64,000 bases of DNA. Source: Flammeovirgaceae bacterium UBA7330 (GTDB lineage Bacteria; Bacteroidota; Bacteroidia; Cytophagales; Cyclobacteriaceae). Made by a program: the position numbers and the translations under genes. The notes under the pieces are model-generated. The model worked only from the letters and a program-made list of their open reading frames with translations, had not been told where the DNA came from and searched no databases. Below are positions 60,323 through 64,000 of the stretch, piece by piece; position 1 is the first letter of the stretch; the number at the start of each line of letters is the position of its first letter. The DNA is taken from assembly GCA_002471275.1 (NCBI GenBank), contig DKPQ01000005.1, forward strand, positions 558,001 through 622,000, in the 5' to 3' direction.

Positions 60323-61576
60323 ATGAAAACTATAATTAAATCTCTTATTGCGGTGTTCCTCCTAGCGGGAATGACCACGGTGTACGCACAACAGCCTGAA
60401 CTGGGCTATTTTAGACCCAATGATCAGGACGGAGTAAATGTCTTTGAAACCCCCAAAGACAGTGATGTTCCATTTGACGGGGTAAAAGTTCGTTTAGGTG
60501 GTGATTTTGCTTTGCAATTCCAAAGTCTTTCACAAACCAATTCCGGTGATTCACTAGCTGAGCTGGGTAGTAACTTCAACCTTCCTACAGCCAATTTAAA
60601 TATTGATGTTCAGCTTGCTGATGGAGTAAGGTTGCATATGCGAACATATCTATCTTCCAAACACCATACTGAAGCTTATGTAAAAGGTGGGTACCTACAA
60701 ATTGATAAACTTGACTTTATCCGAGAAGGTTTTATGTCAGGTTTCATGGATATGGCCACCATCAAATTTGGTATGGATGAGATCAACTATGGCGATACCC
60801 AATTCAGGAGAAGTGATAACGCCAGAGCGATCTACAATCCTTTCGTTGGAAACTACATCATGGATGTATTTACAACAGAGCCTTACGCTGAATTAACCAT
60901 CCAAAACAATGGATTACTTGGTGTTTTAGGTTTGACCAATGGAAGACTAAACCAAAATGTGGTTGAAAATGCTGATAAAGGATTTGTGATCTACGGTAAA
61001 TTAGGATACGACAAACAAATCAATGATGACCTGAGGTTGCGTTTAACAGGTTCCTTCTACAATTCTTCCAAAGATGGATCCAGAGATTATATCTATGGTG
61101 GTGACAGAGCTGGTAGCCGATATTATGGTGTAATTGACGGAGGTGATTTTTCAGGAAGATACAATCCTAGATTTCCTTATCACACTGCTATCCAGATCAA
61201 CCCTTTCATCAAATTCCAGGGTTTAGAGTTCTTTGGAGTGTATGAAATGACCAATAATGGTGAGGAAACTGAAAGTGGCGCTGAAGTCGGAGGTTCTTTT
61301 ACACAGATCGGTGCTGAAGCCATCTACAGATTTGGAGGCAGAGAGCAGCTTTATCTTGGTGGAAGATACAACGCGGTGAGTGGAGAGCAAACTGAAACTG
61401 CTGCAACCAGAGAAATCAATAGATTGAATCTTGGTGGTGGCTGGTACCTGACTAAAAACATTCTTACAAAAGTGGAATATGTTAGCCAGACATATAAAGG
61501 TGACGGGTTTTCAAGTTCTGATTTTCAAGGTGCCGAGTTTAACGGGTTAGTTATCGAGGCAGTTATTGGCTTTTAG
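60323..61576 (+). CDS. Outer-membrane porin-like protein
   Basis: From the ATG at 60323 it is 417 residues (a TTG at 60314 is also in frame). Signal peptide ending TVYAQQ, then VKVRLGGDFALQFQSLSQ and a long series of amphipathic strands (NLNIDVQLADGVRLHMRTYL, ATIKFGMDEINYGDTQF, EQLYLGGRYNAVSG) ending with FNGLVIEAVIGF, like phosphate-selective-porin-type barrels. Substrate unknown. The preceding YceI gene suggests a joint envelope role. Confidence 0.82.
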   Translation: MKTIIKSLIAVFLLAGMTTVYAQQPELGYFRPNDQDGVNVFETPKDSDVPFDGVKVRLGGDFALQFQSLSQTNSGDSLAELGSNFNLPTANLNIDVQLADGVRLHMRTYLSSKHHTEAYVKGGYLQIDKLDFIREGFMSGFMDMATIKFGMDEINYGDTQFRRSDNARAIYNPFVGNYIMDVFTTEPYAELTIQNNGLLGVLGLTNGRLNQNVVENADKGFVIYGKLGYDKQINDDLRLRLTGSFYNSSKDGSRDYIYGGDRAGSRYYGVIDGGDFSGRYNPRFPYHTAIQINPFIKFQGLEFFGVYEMTNNGEETESGAEVGGSFTQIGAEAIYRFGGREQLYLGGRYNAVSGEQTETAATREINRLNLGGGWYLTKNILTKVEYVSQTYKGDGFSSSDFQGAEFNGLVIEAVIGF

Positions 61577-61602
61577 AACAGTCCTTGCCTGTTAGTGTTA
61601 GG

Positions 61603-61634
61603 CCATCCCGACTTTGTCGGGATGGTTCTATTTT
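61603..61634 (+). terminator. Terminator after the porin-like gene
   Basis: CCATCCCGAC (61603-61612), loop TTT, GTCGGGATGG (61616-61625) and a T-rich tail. It overlaps the end of the convergent YceI gene. Confidence 0.85.
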
Positions 61635-62233
61635 ATGGGGGTAGTCCGCATCTTTATTTCAAAGGACACTTCCAAAACATCCTCCACACTCACCAGCCCA
61701 AGAAATTTTGTGGGTGGTTCGATCTTGAAATCTGTCATTTGTAGGACTTTGCTTCCTTTGAAAGTGACTGTCTGATCATCATGATTGATTACTGTTGCCT
61801 CTTCAATCATTTTGGTTCTTTCAACACCTGCTAAAGAAATGGTAACAAATGATTTTACATCCAGCTTCTCCATCAGGCTGGTCTCCTCATTTATATATAT
61901 TTCATTAATTTTTAAGAATAGAAAGGGGTGTTTTTCACTCTTTAGGATGGAGCGAAAATCCTTATTCATAATTTCATGACCGCAATCAAACTGGCTGATG
62001 TCAAACTTTAAAACCAATCCGTCAAAATCCAATTTCAAATCAGTCACCTCGCTGGTCACGCGCAAAGTTTCAGAATCGACTCGCTGATCAAGCTCACAAT
62101 CAAATTTATTCACGTTGGTTTTGCCATGAATGATCAGGGTACTCGACACTATCTCCACTTCATGCAGGCCCGACCTGGCTTGCGGGGGCTCGAACGATAC
62201 CAGTAAAAGGCCTAAACAGAGTAACCAATTCAT
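61628..62233 (-). CDS. Second YceI-like exported protein, downstream of a two-component system
   Basis: From the ATG at 62231-62233 the protein is 201 residues with a signal peptide (NWLLCLGLLLVSFEPPQA). The YceI features are weaker: STLIIHGKTNVNKFDCELD, MNKDFRSILKSEKHPFLFLK and MTDFKIEPPTKFLGLV. It lies 18 bp after the response regulator gene and is probably in its operon. Its terminal motif IEPPTKFLGLV resembles IEPPTAMFGTL of the other copy, so they are paralogues. Confidence 0.87.
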   Translation of the reverse strand: MNWLLCLGLLLVSFEPPQARSGLHEVEIVSSTLIIHGKTNVNKFDCELDQRVDSETLRVTSEVTDLKLDFDGLVLKFDISQFDCGHEIMNKDFRSILKSEKHPFLFLKINEIYINEETSLMEKLDVKSFVTISLAGVERTKMIEEATVINHDDQTVTFKGSKVLQMTDFKIEPPTKFLGLVSVEDVLEVSFEIKMRTTPIK

Positions 62234-62251
62234 TGGCAATCAGCAGTTGGT

Positions 62252-63304
62252 TTAGTATCGGATGGCACTTAGTCCGTCAGGCTCCAAAATTTGTATAGTA
62301 CCACCTTCAATCTTGATGAGACCATCTTTCTTAAATTCCGAAAGGATCCTGATGACAGATTCGGTAGCTGTTCCCACCATGCTGGCCAGATCTGCACGCG
62401 TCACTTCAAAAGATACTTTTCCATCGGATTTTTCCTGATAGGTGTTGTATAGTTTCATAAGTGAATCAGCGGTTCTCTTTCTCACAGTATCATAAGCCAT
62501 TTCCATGAGGTTATGCTCTTTCGCCAGGAGGTTTTGGGACAGCATTTTTATGAATTGAGAAGACACTTCTCTGTTTTGGAATATGAGATCCTGGAAATCT
62601 TTCCGGGGAATAAGGCTAAGTTCAGTTTCGTCCAGAGCCTGGGCAAATTCAGTCCTGTCGGTGTCTTGAATCAAAGCATTTTCACCCAGGAAATCTCCGT
62701 CTTTGAGGATGTCAATGATAAATTCTTTGCCGTCTTCATTGATCTGGTAGGTCTTGATTTTGCCTTTGATAATTTTATAAGCGTAGGAGGCAAAATCTCC
62801 CTGTCTGTAGATTATGTCTTTTTTCTTAAATACCCGTGTCTTGCTATTTTTCTCCAGGTCTTTTAGTTCATCGTATCTACGAGCTTGCTGAATGAAGTCC
62901 TCAAATTCATTTTTGGCAGAAAGTTTATCATATTTTTCTAACCTCCGCTCAATGGCATTCAACAGTTCCATTTCTTCGAATGGCTTGGTAATGTAATCAT
63001 CAGCGCCCAGGTTCATTCCTTTTCGGAAATCACTCATTTCAGACTTAGCTGTCAGAAAAATAAATGGGATAGAAGCAATTTCAGGATTTTTACCAATCAG
63101 ATAAATGACTTCGTACCCATCCATCTCAGGCATCATGATGTCGCAAAGGATTAAGTTGGGCTTAATTTCCAGTGCTTTTTTTACACCTTCTTTACCATTA
63201 CTTGCTGTAAAGGGTTCGTAATTGGATAGATCTAAGAGTTCAGCAATATTTTCTCTTACATCTTCCTGATCTTCGATGATCAGTATTTTCTTCTTAGTTT
63301 GCAT
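62252..63304 (-). CDS. Response regulator with REC, cyclic-nucleotide-binding and Crp-type HTH domains
   Basis: The 350-residue protein has a receiver domain (acid pair E11/D12, phospho-acceptor D55 in LILCDIMMPEMDG, K106 in YITKPFEE), then a cNMP-binding beta-roll (about 150-265: KDIIYRQGDFASYAYKII, DGDFLGENAL) and a Crp/FNR winged helix (VTRADLASMVGTATESVIRIL). Crp-type REC fusions are less common than OmpR or NarL types. It is 2 bp after the kinase gene and is presumably its partner. The YceI gene downstream is a candidate target. Confidence 0.93.
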   Translation of the reverse strand: MQTKKKILIIEDQEDVRENIAELLDLSNYEPFTASNGKEGVKKALEIKPNLILCDIMMPEMDGYEVIYLIGKNPEIASIPFIFLTAKSEMSDFRKGMNLGADDYITKPFEEMELLNAIERRLEKYDKLSAKNEFEDFIQQARRYDELKDLEKNSKTRVFKKKDIIYRQGDFASYAYKIIKGKIKTYQINEDGKEFIIDILKDGDFLGENALIQDTDRTEFAQALDETELSLIPRKDFQDLIFQNREVSSQFIKMLSQNLLAKEHNLMEMAYDTVRKRTADSLMKLYNTYQEKSDGKVSFEVTRADLASMVGTATESVIRILSEFKKDGLIKIEGGTIQILEPDGLSAIRY

Positions 63305-63306
63305 AG

Positions 63307-64000
63307 CTATTTTAATACTGACGGAAATCTAATCATAAACGTTGTTCCTTCTCCAACTTTGCTGGTGAAAGAGATCTTGCCATTGAGTAGATCCAGGTAT
63401 CGTTTCACAATATTTAGTCCTAACCCCGTACCACCAATGTTACTGACATTTCCTGCTCTGAAAAATCGTTCAAACAAATTTTTCTGATCAGCCTCGGGAA
63501 TGCCAATACCCTGATCAATGACTTTGATGATCACCTCATCATCATCACAATCAGTGATTACACTCACTGGTTTTTGATCAGGGGAATACTTGATCGCGTT
63601 TGAGACCAAATTTATCACTATGTTTTGAATAAGGTGAGGGTCTGATTGTATTGTCAGGTCTTTTTTGAAATCAAACGTTATTTTTTGGCCTTTTTTCAGG
63701 GTGTGTTCAAAATTGTCTTTGATCTGAAGCAATAATTCATTCAGGGTAATTTCTTTTGAATTTACCTGGATATGCCCGCTTTCAAGTCTTTCCAGGGAAA
63801 GAAAATCATTGAGAATGTTGTTTAGGTTCTGAACAGAAGATTTGATCTTGTCAATGTGGCGTTGGCGCTTATCCTGTTCATCTGTCTGAGTATATTTTGC
63901 CAGCAGATTGGCCGAAGAAAGTACGGTGGTGAGTGGTGTCTTAAATTCGTGACTGGCCATGGAAATAAAACGTGTTTTCATTTCATTGAGCTCCTTTTCT
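63307..64000 (-). CDS. Histidine kinase, partial
   Basis: The 5' part lies outside the window; the frame is open to 63999 (EKELNEMKTRFISM). The H box is SMASHEFKTPLTTVL; the catalytic domain has N box NLVSNAIKYS, G1 DQGIGIP, a LFERFFRAG F box and G2 GGTGLGLNIV. It ends 2 bp before the response regulator start, so the two form a two-component system. The sensing domains are not visible. Confidence 0.95.
   Translation of the reverse strand, partial: EKELNEMKTRFISMASHEFKTPLTTVLSSANLLAKYTQTDEQDKRQRHIDKIKSSVQNLNNILNDFLSLERLESGHIQVNSKEITLNELLLQIKDNFEHTLKKGQKITFDFKKDLTIQSDPHLIQNIVINLVSNAIKYSPDQKPVSVITDCDDDEVIIKVIDQGIGIPEADQKNLFERFFRAGNVSNIGGTGLGLNIVKRYLDLLNGKISFTSKVGEGTTFMIRFPSVLK

Overview
The window looks like a chromosomal segment of a Bacteroidota bacterium, most likely an aerobic, Cytophagales-like one. 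The evidence is a SusC/SusD pair, FecI/FecR regulation with an STN-domain TonB receptor and a DUF4249 lipoprotein, DUF4834 next to carB, RpoN, moderate-to-low GC, and repeated TAnnTTTG promoter elements of the Bacteroidota sigma-A type. No rRNA, CRISPR array, prophage or plasmid functions were seen. Both ends cut genes: a BASS transporter on the left and a histidine kinase on the right.

Layout. 1-6.2 kb: BASS transporter, Tat-exported enolase-superfamily protein, lipoprotein amidohydrolase, ASCH-winged helix protein, membrane EEP hydrolase, quinone-oxidoreductase-like enzyme. 6.2-12.1 kb: an ECF sigma factor and Ser/Thr kinase-TPR pair beside a lipoprotein built from four 190-residue repeats. 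12.6-20.6 kb: rpsP-rimM-trmD, divergent from the 2-oxoglutarate dehydrogenase genes sucA-sucB-lpd. 20.6-31.3 kb: a WYL-regulator/GyrI-like/VOC operon, then carB, DUF4834, accD, nqrF, an arginase-fold protein and PspC. 31.8-37.7 kb: a SusC/SusD operon with two accessory lipoproteins and a strong terminator. 37.8-42 kb: a gene broken by one in-frame stop, two AraC-type regulators and an amidohydrolase. 42-43.3 kb: a REP-associated tyrosine transposase and a small ORF bounded by three palindromes. 43.4-50.9 kb: a FecI/FecR/TonB-receptor/DUF4249 locus, a lipoprotein and a GH105-type hydrolase. 51-59.1 kb: tRNA-Arg, a beta-barrel protein, a PAP2-like protein, rpoN, asnS, a RES-Xre toxin-antitoxin pair, an M23 peptidase and a KstD-like flavoprotein. 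59.7-64 kb: two convergent YceI loci, one with a porin-like protein and the other downstream of a two-component system with a REC-cNMP-HTH response regulator.

How they work together. The core genes are energy metabolism (2-oxoglutarate dehydrogenase, NqrF), translation (S16, RimM, TrmD, AsnRS, tRNA-Arg), fatty-acid and pyrimidine/arginine precursor synthesis (AccD, CarB) and RpoN. The accessory genes are nutrient uptake through TonB receptors under surface-signalling sigma control, plus defence-like or mobile modules. The most useful new observation is a shared motif, TATCTAGGGT-N14-GTGTG, found in front of fecR and again in front of the lipoprotein gene 4.5 kb downstream; it looks like the promoter of the locus's own ECF sigma factor. 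Other points are a tRNA-Arg whose usual G19-C56 tertiary pair is replaced by A19-U56, an AccD without zinc-ribbon cysteines, an arginase-fold protein missing two metal ligands, a gene interrupted by a single TAA, and an 11-bp direct repeat with 21-bp period upstream of an AraC-type regulator.
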